A stretch of 40,409 bases of DNA from an uncultured Lachnospiraceae bacterium (lineage in GTDB: Bacteria; Bacillota; Clostridia; Lachnospirales; Lachnospiraceae). Position 1 is the first letter of the stretch. Each line of letters starts with the position of its first letter. Positions 32,949 to 40,068 of the stretch are shown piece by piece. The translations under genes and the position numbers were made by a program. The stretch covers positions 1 to 40,409 of the forward strand of contig CAJTUC010000030.1 of the NCBI GenBank assembly GCA_910579395.1. The letters are read 5' to 3'. Under the pieces are notes generated by a model. That model did not search any database, had not been told where the DNA came from, and was given only the letters and a program-made list of their open reading frames with translations.

Positions 32949-34744
32949 ACTTTTTTCCTCCTTGTCATTTTTAAAATATATATCCTTTCCGGTTCAATTG
33001 TTCCGGAAATGATTTTCCCTTGATGTATCGAGAAACTGCTCTCTCCCGTCCATAATTCTTCAATCCGTATCTTCTCACCGGACGCCGGCGGCGGATAAAG
33101 CCGGAACAGCGCACCGTCTACCGCATGGTCGGATGCGTTATAGACAGAATAGATTTCTTCTTCTCCGCTGTCATGATAAAAAGCATTTATATAAAGTTCC
33201 TCCCGCAGCACCGGGTACAGCGGCATAGAATCCGATCCGAAGTAGGTATCGAAATTGGCAAGCAGAATCTGTTTCCATTTCTTTAACGCTGCCTTCTGTT
33301 CTTTGTCAAAAGGAAGCCATGCCCCGAATACATCCTGCCAGATTGCAAAACCCGTGCCGTTAAAAACAGCACGCTTTATCAGCATATCTTTCTTTTCCGC
33401 CACCCGCCACCGCGAAGTCATTGGCGCCGCATGCTCCGGAAACAGATAGCGGAGCACATGGCCTTCCGGCATGCGGAACCGCTGATTCCAGGAGCCGGTA
33501 ATTTCTTCTACCGTTCCGCGTACCTTCGGCGTCACCTCCAGACAGCAGATTACGCCGGGCCGTATACTCTCTATCCTTTCTCTGCATCCTCTCGGAATGC
33601 TGTCCATCGTATCAAACCATATACCGTCAATCCGCGTCTTCTCCACCAGTTCCGCAATATGTTCAAGCACATCCGTCAGTGCCTCGTCATCCGCCGCATC
33701 CCATGGATTGTAGGGAAGCATCACACGCACACCGCGCGCATGCGCTTTATCACATATTTCGTTTATGCCTTCTATTCCGCCCGGAATATCATCGCAAAAA
33801 TCCCACTGTTTTCTGGCATCCACACCAAGCCTCGGATAAACGAACCAAAGCACCAGAATATCATAACCGCCAAACGCTTCTCCTTCGTCGAGCAGACGCT
33901 CCACTTCCAACTTCTGTGTCTCATAATTGAAGATTTCCCTGGAATAGGCAAAAGCCAGATGATGATACACCGCTTTTCTGTACCACTTTAAATCCTCTTT
34001 CTCATACATGGAAAAATCCATATTCTTCCGAATATGCGCCTTATACCGGAAAAAGGCCTCTTTATAGTCCTCGGTGAGCGAGGAAAAGTGGATTTCCGCC
34101 ACATCGGCCAGCTCCTTGTTCTGTAAACGCAGCAGCAGATTATGATTTAAAAATTCCACGCTGTCCGTCATCTGCAAAAGCTGTCTGTTCCTGTTTTGAT
34201 TCCAAGTCCCCGTAAATTCCGGATAATCCGGGAGCTCCATCATAATGCCATGCGCAGTCTCTGGATCAATGCAGCAGATCGGAAGCGGAAATTCTTCGTG
34301 AAGTTCCAGCGCCGGACTTCCGTCCGGTTTCGGTCTCGGATTGGCCGAAAGATGCCATTTCCCGCTCTCCCGAAAATACCGGAATAACGGAATCTGCAAA
34401 TAAACTTCTCTGGGACTTTCCTGCCACTCCGCCCCGGCCTGCAGCAGAAACACCAGACAATCTTCTTTCACGGAAACGCTGAGCCTCATCCCGATTTTCC
34501 ATTCCGCCAGAAACAGTTCGAAAACAAGCGCCCGGTCTTTTTCATCCTGCAAAAGCTCTGCTTTCCGAATTTCAAAAACATCCGCAGGATATGCTTTCCC
34601 ACATACCTCAAATATAAAAGGAACACAGGCCTTCGTAAGCCATTCCTCTTTCGTCTCTTTCTGAAAAATTCCGGTACAGCAAAGCCCTGATACCGTGTCG
34701 AACCGAAAACGAATCTGTGTATTCTCTATCTCAAAAATATTCAT
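32945..34744 (-). CDS. Putative TIM-barrel glycoside hydrolase (clan-D/GH31-36-like, DUF6259-like), unclassified
   Basis: 599 residues from the ATG at 34744 (AAAGGAGG seven bases upstream; ATGA overlap with the previous gene). The first ~240 residues are a beta-rich domain. Residues ~255-480 form a TIM barrel: YDILVLWFVYPRLGVDARKQ, PGGIEGINEICDKAHARGVR, VMLPYNPWD, DGIWFDTMDSIPRG (Asp378 in FDTMD is the best nucleophile candidate) and CCLEVTP (Glu403). A C-terminal beta domain follows. The strand pattern resembles alpha-galactosidase/GH31-like families, but I cannot place it in a numbered family. No signal peptide, so cytoplasmic. As part of the transporter cluster it should process the imported compound. 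Confidence 0.65.
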   Translation of the reverse strand: MNIFEIENTQIRFRFDTVSGLCCTGIFQKETKEEWLTKACVPFIFEVCGKAYPADVFEIRKAELLQDEKDRALVFELFLAEWKIGMRLSVSVKEDCLVFLLQAGAEWQESPREVYLQIPLFRYFRESGKWHLSANPRPKPDGSPALELHEEFPLPICCIDPETAHGIMMELPDYPEFTGTWNQNRNRQLLQMTDSVEFLNHNLLLRLQNKELADVAEIHFSSLTEDYKEAFFRYKAHIRKNMDFSMYEKEDLKWYRKAVYHHLAFAYSREIFNYETQKLEVERLLDEGEAFGGYDILVLWFVYPRLGVDARKQWDFCDDIPGGIEGINEICDKAHARGVRVMLPYNPWDAADDEALTDVLEHIAELVEKTRIDGIWFDTMDSIPRGCRERIESIRPGVICCLEVTPKVRGTVEEITGSWNQRFRMPEGHVLRYLFPEHAAPMTSRWRVAEKKDMLIKRAVFNGTGFAIWQDVFGAWLPFDKEQKAALKKWKQILLANFDTYFGSDSMPLYPVLREELYINAFYHDSGEEEIYSVYNASDHAVDGALFRLYPPPASGEKIRIEELWTGESSFSIHQGKIISGTIEPERIYILKMTRRKKV

Positions 34745-35439
34745 TCTGCCGCCTCCTTTGCACAACGGAAGGTAACGGTAGCGCACCGGTTCATTCCCTC
34801 GTTCAGAAGCTGGAATTTCAAATGCCAGTTATTGGGCTTTGCACCGCCTTCCGCATGCCAGAAATGTGCCCCCTTATAACTTGCACCGCCTCTTAAAAGC
34901 ACAAACTGATGAATGCCGTCGTCAAAAACTTCCTCCGTCCATTCGTGAGCATTCCCGCACATATCACAGAGACCGAACGGAGAAGCCCCTTCCGGATAAG
35001 CATCCACCGGCGTCAATGTCTCTTCCCCGGTATCATTGCATTTATTCCTGTCATATTTGTCGCCCCACGGATACCTGTATTTTTCTTTTCCGCCCGCCGC
35101 ATACTGCCACTCACAGTCTGTCAGAAGCCTTGCTCCGTACCAACCCGCAAAGGCCTCCGCATCTTTGTGGCTGACCCATACCACCGGTTTATGCCGGTCT
35201 TCTTCTCGATATTTACCGTTCTCCCAATGCCGTAGAAAATTCTTCATATCGTCGGGCTGATAACCGGATTCCTGCAGGAACCGATAAAACCTTTCATTTG
35301 TCACCGGATACCTGTCCACGAAAAGAGCCGGAACCCGGGCCATTCTCGGTCCGTGGTCGTATTCACAGTCTCCTTCCATGATCCGATGTTCCACCCGGTA
35401 TAGATAATGTCCTTCCGGTATATAAACCTGTCCGTCCAT
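34741..35439 (-). CDS. Formylglycine-generating-enzyme/SUMF1-fold protein, catalytic cysteines not evident
   Basis: 232 residues from the ATG at 35439 (AAAGGG eight bases upstream). A longer frame to 35697 runs through the palindromic repeat and is rejected. Domain motifs of the FGE-sulfatase fold are clear: VDRYPVTNERFYRFLQESGY, KPVVWVSHKDAEAFAGWYGA, RLLTDCEWQYAAGG, SPFGLCDMCGNAHEWTEE, VLLRGGASYKG. The C-terminal segment where true FGEs carry the copper-binding cysteine pair reads NNWHLKFQLLNEGMNRCATV and lacks a CxxxC-like pair. No sulfatase is visible. It may be a binding or non-FGE member of the fold. It is coupled to the glycosidase by ATGA, so both are probably made together. Confidence 0.8.
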   Translation of the reverse strand: MDGQVYIPEGHYLYRVEHRIMEGDCEYDHGPRMARVPALFVDRYPVTNERFYRFLQESGYQPDDMKNFLRHWENGKYREEDRHKPVVWVSHKDAEAFAGWYGARLLTDCEWQYAAGGKEKYRYPWGDKYDRNKCNDTGEETLTPVDAYPEGASPFGLCDMCGNAHEWTEEVFDDGIHQFVLLRGGASYKGAHFWHAEGGAKPNNWHLKFQLLNEGMNRCATVTFRCAKEAAE

Positions 35440-35551
35440 TTCTTCTTCCCTTTCTTCATTTGCTTCTTCTTCCCTTTCTGTTTTCTCAACGTTCCAATCC
35501 CGGAGAAAATCCAGGGAAAAACCGCATCTCCTCTGCCGCCTTTCACTATAT

Positions 35552-35671
35552 CTGGAGAATGCCCATACACCGGGCATTCTCCAGGGTGAGAAAGACTTGC
35601 CCCCGCAAGTCGTAGAAGTTCTTGGCGTTTCGCCCATTGGCGGAACGTCTTTAGAACTTCTTCTCACCCTA
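35552..35671 (-). repeat. Composite palindromic repeat, copy G
   Basis: Begins at the permease stop codon TAG: TAGGGTGAGAAGAAGTTCTA, inner hairpin CGCC/GGCG within CGTT/AACG, CCAAGAACTTCTACGA, hairpin GACTTGC-ggg-GCAAGTC (with one extra G), TTTCTCACCC, then a 13-bp terminal hairpin CTGGAGAATGCCC/GGGCATTCTCCAG. Full-length and well preserved. It separates the permease genes from the FGE-like/glycosidase/lipoprotein genes. Confidence 0.8.
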
Positions 35672-36538
35672 TTCTTTAACGCCCCCCGCCATAACACCGC
35701 CCGTATAATATTTCAAGATCAGCGGATACATCGCCAGAATCGGTACCATAACAATGACAATGGTAGCTGCCTTTAAAGAACCGATATTTAAGGATGTCAG
35801 ATCTACATTCGCGTAGGATGCGATTGCCGTAGAATCCCCGTTTACGACAAATTGTTTTAAAAACACCTGCAGCACGGTGGTATCTCTTGTCTGCAGAAAA
35901 ACACTGCTCTTAAAATATTCATTCCATCTTACGACTGCATAGAACATGCCGACCGTCATAAATGCGATTTTATTCAACGGGAGAAAAATCCTGAAAAAAA
36001 CCGATAATTCTCCGGCCCCGTCTATCTTTGCCGCTTCGATTAAGGCTATCGGTGTCTCTTCAAAAAAACGCATCATCAGAATCAGATAATATACATTCAC
36101 AGAATTATAAAGCACCATAACCCAAATATTATTCAATAGATTCAAATCTTTTATTACAAAATATTCCTGAATGATACTCGGTTCAAAAATCATCATAATG
36201 ATGAAAAACACCATAAGCGGTTTTTTAAACGGCAATCCGGGTCTTGTCAGGGCATAAGCCGCAGAGCCGGTCACCAGAAGGCTCAGCATGGTTCCTGCCG
36301 TTGTAATGAACAGACTGTTCAGGAAAGAACGGGTCACAAGCGAATTCGAAAAAATCAGTTTATAATTGATCAGATCAAACCCGCTTGGCCAAAACTGCCA
36401 GCCCGACATATACGGCACAAGCTTCGGGTCGGAAACAGACTTTGCCAGGATATTCAATATGGGAATTAAGATCAGCAGCGCAGCCGTCAAAAGGCATATA
36501 CGAATTAAAAGCTGCCCAATCGTTATCTTTTTCTTCAT
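35669..36538 (-). CDS. ABC transporter permease, LplC/MalG type
   Basis: 289 residues, six membrane helices. N-terminal LLIRICLLTAALLILIPILN, the LplC-like SVSDPKLVPYMSGWQFWPSG, the EAA loop TPIALIEAAKIDGAGELSVF and the end YPLILKYYTGGVMAGGVKE are characteristic. AAGGAGG precedes the start, 12 bases after the previous permease. Works with the LplB-type subunit upstream and the lipoprotein downstream. The stop TAG is the first codon of palindromic repeat G. Confidence 0.93.
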   Translation of the reverse strand: MKKKITIGQLLIRICLLTAALLILIPILNILAKSVSDPKLVPYMSGWQFWPSGFDLINYKLIFSNSLVTRSFLNSLFITTAGTMLSLLVTGSAAYALTRPGLPFKKPLMVFFIIMMIFEPSIIQEYFVIKDLNLLNNIWVMVLYNSVNVYYLILMMRFFEETPIALIEAAKIDGAGELSVFFRIFLPLNKIAFMTVGMFYAVVRWNEYFKSSVFLQTRDTTVLQVFLKQFVVNGDSTAIASYANVDLTSLNIGSLKAATIVIVMVPILAMYPLILKYYTGGVMAGGVKE

Positions 36539-36550
36539 CGGTATACCTCC

Positions 36551-37492
36551 TTACCATGCACCGGTTCCGGTAAGCTTTTTCGATATAAAATGTGTAATCA
36601 AAACCATCGCCGTTCCGATGACGCCTTTGAACAGACTTGCTGCCGTTGCAAAAGAGTACTGCGTATTCACAAGCCCAATCCGGTATACATAAGTATCGAT
36701 AATGTCAATCCGGCTCAGTACCGCGTCATTCGAAAAGTTCAGAATCTGATCCAGTCCCGCGCTCATGATAAAACCGACGTTCAAAATCAACACCGTGACC
36801 ATCGGAACTGCCAGCGCGGGTAAAATAATATGCTTTACCGTCTTCCATCTTCCCGCACCATCGATTGCGGCTGCATCGTACAGTTCCTTGCTGATTCCCA
36901 GAATCGCGGACAGATAGATAATGGAATCCCAGCCAATGCTCCTCCACATTTCAGAACCAGTCAAAATCGGAATGATTGCGGATTTGCTCACCATAAGGTT
37001 CTTATATTCCATACCGAAAGCCTTCATAATTTCGGTCACAATGCCGCCCTGTGAGAAGGCGTCTATCCAGATGCCCGCAATAATAACCCAGGAAAGGAAA
37101 TGAGGCATATAGGAAACGACCTGTACAAATTTCCCGAACCTTGTCCTTCCCACTTCATTCAGCAGCAGAGCAAACATGACCGGAAATGGAAACAGCAGAA
37201 AAATCTTTATACTGCTGATCAATAGCGTATTTTTCATAATATTCCAAAAAGCCGGCGTATCAAAAAGCATTTTAAAATATTTCATACCTACAAAGGTATT
37301 GTCTCCTACGATCTTGTAATCATAAAATGCCAGTTTCATACCAATAATTGCTGTCACCCGAAAAATCACAAAGTATAAAAGCGCAGGCATCAGCATCAGA
37401 TAAATCCATTTATATCTTTTTACTTTCTGCCAGGTCGTCATCTGACATTTCTTTTTTGCCGCTGTTCTCGCCATTGTTTTTGCCACTTTCAT
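36551..37492 (-). CDS. ABC transporter permease, LplB/MalF type
   Basis: 313 residues from the ATG at 37492 (AAAGGACGG just upstream); a longer frame to 37582 overlaps the DUF4387 gene and is unlikely. Membrane segments start at WIYLMLMPALLYFVIFRVTA. GDNTFVGMKYFKMLFDTPAF, GRTRFGKFVQVVSYMPHFLS and the EAA loop SKELYDAAAIDGAGRWKTVK are typical of LplB subunits that import complex oligosaccharides. It is the first transporter gene after the AtuA-like/DUF4387 pair. Confidence 0.92.
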   Translation of the reverse strand: MKVAKTMARTAAKKKCQMTTWQKVKRYKWIYLMLMPALLYFVIFRVTAIIGMKLAFYDYKIVGDNTFVGMKYFKMLFDTPAFWNIMKNTLLISSIKIFLLFPFPVMFALLLNEVGRTRFGKFVQVVSYMPHFLSWVIIAGIWIDAFSQGGIVTEIMKAFGMEYKNLMVSKSAIIPILTGSEMWRSIGWDSIIYLSAILGISKELYDAAAIDGAGRWKTVKHIILPALAVPMVTVLILNVGFIMSAGLDQILNFSNDAVLSRIDIIDTYVYRIGLVNTQYSFATAASLFKGVIGTAMVLITHFISKKLTGTGAW

Positions 37493-37512
37493 TTTCCGTC
37501 CTTTCCCTGTTT

Positions 37513-37833
37513 CTATATCGTGATTTTCATTTCGGCCAGCGGAGCATGCTGCTGTGCTCCATAAACATCCCGTTCCCCGCATGTTCCGGAGGAAATGCTC
37601 CGGTCGTAAGTAATCTTAAATCCGAGCGCTGTGTCAAAGAAAACAATCTGTTGGATTCTGGACTCCTCCATTCTATACAGGGCTGCTATACGCTCCTTAG
37701 AGATTATCCCGCTTTCTTTTATTTTCCTGTATATTTCCACATCGTCGAATAACACATCCAGCGTAATCTGAAAAGGACCGCTGTTTTTGGAACGGATTAC
37801 CGTTGCCAGCTCATATAATTTGTACTCTTTCAT
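37513..37833 (-). CDS. DUF4387 domain protein (AtuA-associated)
   Basis: 106 residues, the usual length. LYELATVIRSKNSGPFQITL, DVLFDDVEIYRKIKESGIIS, FFDTALGFKITYDR and DVYGAQQHAPLAEMKI match DUF4387, which is found almost always beside or fused to DUF1446/AtuA proteins. Its start overlaps the stop of the DUF1446 gene (ATGA), so the two are made together and probably form one enzyme. Reaction not known. Confidence 0.88.
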   Translation of the reverse strand: MKEYKLYELATVIRSKNSGPFQITLDVLFDDVEIYRKIKESGIISKERIAALYRMEESRIQQIVFFDTALGFKITYDRSISSGTCGERDVYGAQQHAPLAEMKITI

Positions 37834-39251
37834 TCTGATAACAAAGCTCCTTCCTTCTGACTTTCCACCGCCAGCTCCTTTTCCCAGTCTATCCAGTCTG
37901 CCGGAAACAGTTCGTCCATTTCCGTTTCCGCAATCTCCATCAGATGATATACGGAAAACTCATATACCGGTCCAAACGGAATATCGCTCGGTGCAAATGG
38001 AAAAGCCAGATTACCCGCCGTAGACTTTCTTCCCGGATATCCATAATGAAGAAAAGTAGAACGCAGCGTGCTGCAAATGACATTGGCAAGTTCCTGAGTA
38101 TCTGCAATGACTTCAAACAGGACACCCACTTCATGTCCTTTTTCCCCTGTAAGCGGTTCTGCCTCTCCCATTACCGCATTGATGCCATAATTCATAAAAT
38201 GAATCTGATAGCGATTTCTGTCAATATCCGCGTAATACTCCATCGTCTGTTCCTCTACCAGCTTTTCCACTTCTTCCAACATGGAAATCATGATCGGATC
38301 GCGTACCCCTGCGATTACAAATGTCCTGTATGCTACGCGGACAGCGCCCTCCAGTTTCACCTGATAACGGGGCGCTCTTTCGATATGACTGCCCTTTACC
38401 ATGACACTGTCTGCATCATATTGTTCAAAGCTGCATGCGTCCAGATTCATGACCACTCCCGGCCCATGCAATATATAGGGATGCTCTTTTTCATAAAAAG
38501 TATGGGCGGCTACAGACAGCGGCGTGCATTTCCGCATGCCGGACAGGGGCGTAATGATAAATCCATCCTCCCTTATTGTTCCAAGCATACAATCCTTCGT
38601 CGTCCCCGGAACCGCACAAAGAGCCGCACATTCCAAAATTTTGCCCGCATGATAACCATATTCCAGCGGAAATCCGTAATACGTTGTTATGGCAGCAAAC
38701 GGACTCGGGTCATAAGCACGTCCACAAATAATTAACTGCGCGCCTTCCTGCAGCGCCTTTACAATCGGCTCATGACCCATCTGCGCTACGATACCGCTTG
38801 ATTCATCGAGCCTCTCTTCCGTCAGTTCTTTTACAAGGCTTCCCAATTTTTCGATTTTTCCTTCTTTCATTTTTTCTTTAATAAAAGATTTGGGAATATC
38901 CGCCCAGATAACTACGGTCTTTAAATCCTGTAAATGATATTCCTCTATAATAGAAGCAACAATGCGCAGCGTCCGTTCTACATGAATTCTACCACCGGCG
39001 CCTCCTGCCGAACCGATTATCGCCGGAATTCCTGCCTGAGCCGCCGCCGTTATGATCAGTTCCAAATCTCTTCTGCTGGCTTCGTCACTGACAATGGCAA
39101 CTCCTTCTCCGAGCTTATGCGGTCCCGCATCCGTACTTCCGGCATCTACTACGATGGCGTCCGGTTTTTCTTTCATGCCGTTCATGAAAGACTCTTTTGG
39201 AAATCCGTATCCTAAAATTCCGCATGGCGCCAAGATTTTCATTTCTTTCAT
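37830..39251 (-). CDS. AtuA-like DUF1446 protein
   Basis: 473 residues. The N-terminus (ILAPCGILGYGFPKESFMNG, DAIVVDAGSTDAGPHKLGEG), IPAIIGSAGGAGGRIHVERT, VAQMGHEPIVKALQEGAQLI, ICGRAYDPSPFAA and LEYGYHAGKILECAALCAVP are conserved DUF1446 motifs. The family is named for AtuA of acyclic terpene use in Pseudomonas, but most members, including those in Firmicutes beside sugar transporters, have no proven reaction. First gene of the long minus-strand cluster; promoter at 39319-39347 and palindromic operator at 39304-39314. The start could also be the second Met nine bases on. Confidence 0.9.
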   Translation of the reverse strand: MKEMKILAPCGILGYGFPKESFMNGMKEKPDAIVVDAGSTDAGPHKLGEGVAIVSDEASRRDLELIITAAAQAGIPAIIGSAGGAGGRIHVERTLRIVASIIEEYHLQDLKTVVIWADIPKSFIKEKMKEGKIEKLGSLVKELTEERLDESSGIVAQMGHEPIVKALQEGAQLIICGRAYDPSPFAAITTYYGFPLEYGYHAGKILECAALCAVPGTTKDCMLGTIREDGFIITPLSGMRKCTPLSVAAHTFYEKEHPYILHGPGVVMNLDACSFEQYDADSVMVKGSHIERAPRYQVKLEGAVRVAYRTFVIAGVRDPIMISMLEEVEKLVEEQTMEYYADIDRNRYQIHFMNYGINAVMGEAEPLTGEKGHEVGVLFEVIADTQELANVICSTLRSTFLHYGYPGRKSTAGNLAFPFAPSDIPFGPVYEFSVYHLMEIAETEMDELFPADWIDWEKELAVESQKEGALLSE

Positions 39252-39303
39252 ATTACTGACCGTACCTTTCTTTTTATATTGAAACCTTTCTCCTCTTGTC
39301 TAT

Positions 39304-39314
39304 TTGTTTAACAA
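39304..39314. promoter_or_regulatory. GntR/FadR-type operator
   Basis: TTGTTTAACAA is a perfect 11-bp palindrome that fits the FadR-subfamily pattern TnGTnnnACnA. It lies just after the -10, over the predicted transcription start of the AtuA-like gene. Two AATAGACAA direct repeats flank the promoter as well. Confidence 0.6.
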
Positions 39315-39318
39315 TTAT

Positions 39319-39347
39319 ATTATATGGTTATTTATCCATTTTTTCAA
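39319..39347 (-). promoter_or_regulatory. Promoter of the AtuA-like/ARH catabolic cluster
   Basis: Minus strand TTGAAA (39347-39342), a 17-base spacer and a perfect TATAAT (39324-39319). The start codon of the first gene is about 60 bases downstream of the expected transcription start. Confidence 0.75.
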
Positions 39348-39356
39348 CTATTTTGT

Positions 39357-39500
39357 CTATTCTTTATTATTATTGGCGATTTTTACATATTTTTTTCTTT
39401 TTTCGACTGTTTCCCAATTAAGCTTTATGAACTTTGCACAAAAAGGGAGCCGTAAAATATCTGCTGTGATCTGTCGGCTCTGTTCCTTTACCGTGGACAT
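39357..39500 (-). CDS. Small 47-residue ORF, unidentified
   Basis: ATG at 39500 is preceded by GAGG at seven bases, and this site is inside the 3' arm of a strong hairpin (39508-39557). The product is basic and helical (MSTVKEQSRQITADILRLPF, LNWETVEKRKKYVKI). I do not recognise it. The clear ribosome site argues for a real small gene or the surviving 5' end of a mobile-element gene. It ends just upstream of the cluster promoter. Confidence 0.35.
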   Translation of the reverse strand: MSTVKEQSRQITADILRLPFCAKFIKLNWETVEKRKKYVKIANNNKE

Positions 39501-39507
39501 AAAAAAT

Positions 39508-39557
39508 CCTCTTTTCCGATAAGAATTGTCACATCTTGTTTCTTATCAAAAAAGAGG
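39508..39557. promoter_or_regulatory. Long hairpin (terminator-like or ribosome-site-hiding)
   Basis: CCTCTTTT ... GATAAGAA, a 14-base loop, TTCTTATC ... AAAAGAGG: two stacked 8-bp stems with a small mismatch between them. On the minus strand its second arm carries the ribosome site for the 47-residue ORF and is followed by TTTTTTATG. It could equally terminate transcripts of the HIT remnant. Confidence 0.5.
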
Positions 39558-39589
39558 TATTTCTAGTTGTAGGCGCAAACTGTTCTACA

Positions 39590-39870
39590 CTATCGGCTTC
39601 CCACCAGCAGTTTATCCAACTCTTCCTTTAATTTCGTTTTTAACATTTCCAGTTCTTCACTCGTAGGATTATATTTTTTATCGGTCAAGTCCTTTCCGAG
39701 CTGCCAGACAGGACCGACAGCGGGCGTGTCTCCATGTCTTCTCGGATGTATATGCCAGTGCATATGCAGTCCGCCTCCAACACCTAAAAGAGAATAATTC
39801 AATTTATCCGGCTGAAACGCATTATATACAGCTTCCGATACCACTGCCATTTTATGAAGAACAGGGTGTC
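39590..39870 (-). pseudogene. HIT-family hydrolase, 5'-truncated
   Basis: The C-terminal part of a histidine-triad protein is intact: MAVVSEAVYNAFQPDKLNYS, the active-site triad in LHMHWHIHPRRHGDTPAVGP, and a helical tail to the stop at 39590. The N-terminal half of the nucleotide-binding fold is missing. Upstream of about 39870 the frame continues through unrelated sequence that reads well on the opposite strand as a transposase-like fragment. An insertion has therefore most likely cut the gene. Confidence 0.7.
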
Positions 39871-40045
39871 TGATGATACTCCTGCCGATCTTACAAAACT
39901 GCTGGAGAATGACAAAGGATTTTATTACAAGGATGAACCATATACCACAAAGAAACTGCACCAGCGTTCAATCATTACCTATTCCCCTAACCCGGATAAA
40001 CCGGAAAAGTTTTTTTGCATTTCCTCCACGTTTCAAGTACAATAA
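39854..40045 (+). pseudogene. Transposase-like fragment
   Basis: An open plus-strand frame contains DDTPADLTKLLENDKGFYYK and DEPYTTKKLHQRSIITYSP, which reads like an internal part of a transposase (IS1634-like by memory, not verified). Sequence after ITYSP is of a different character and ends at 40045. No start codon with ribosome site. It abuts the truncated HIT gene. Confidence 0.4.
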
Positions 40046-40068
40046 AGAAAACATTGGAGGATGTATTC

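Noticed and set aside
35440..35697. N-terminal extension of the FGE-fold gene
   Set aside because: It runs through palindromic repeat G and encodes charged filler; the internal ATG at 35439 has a ribosome site and gives the normal domain length.
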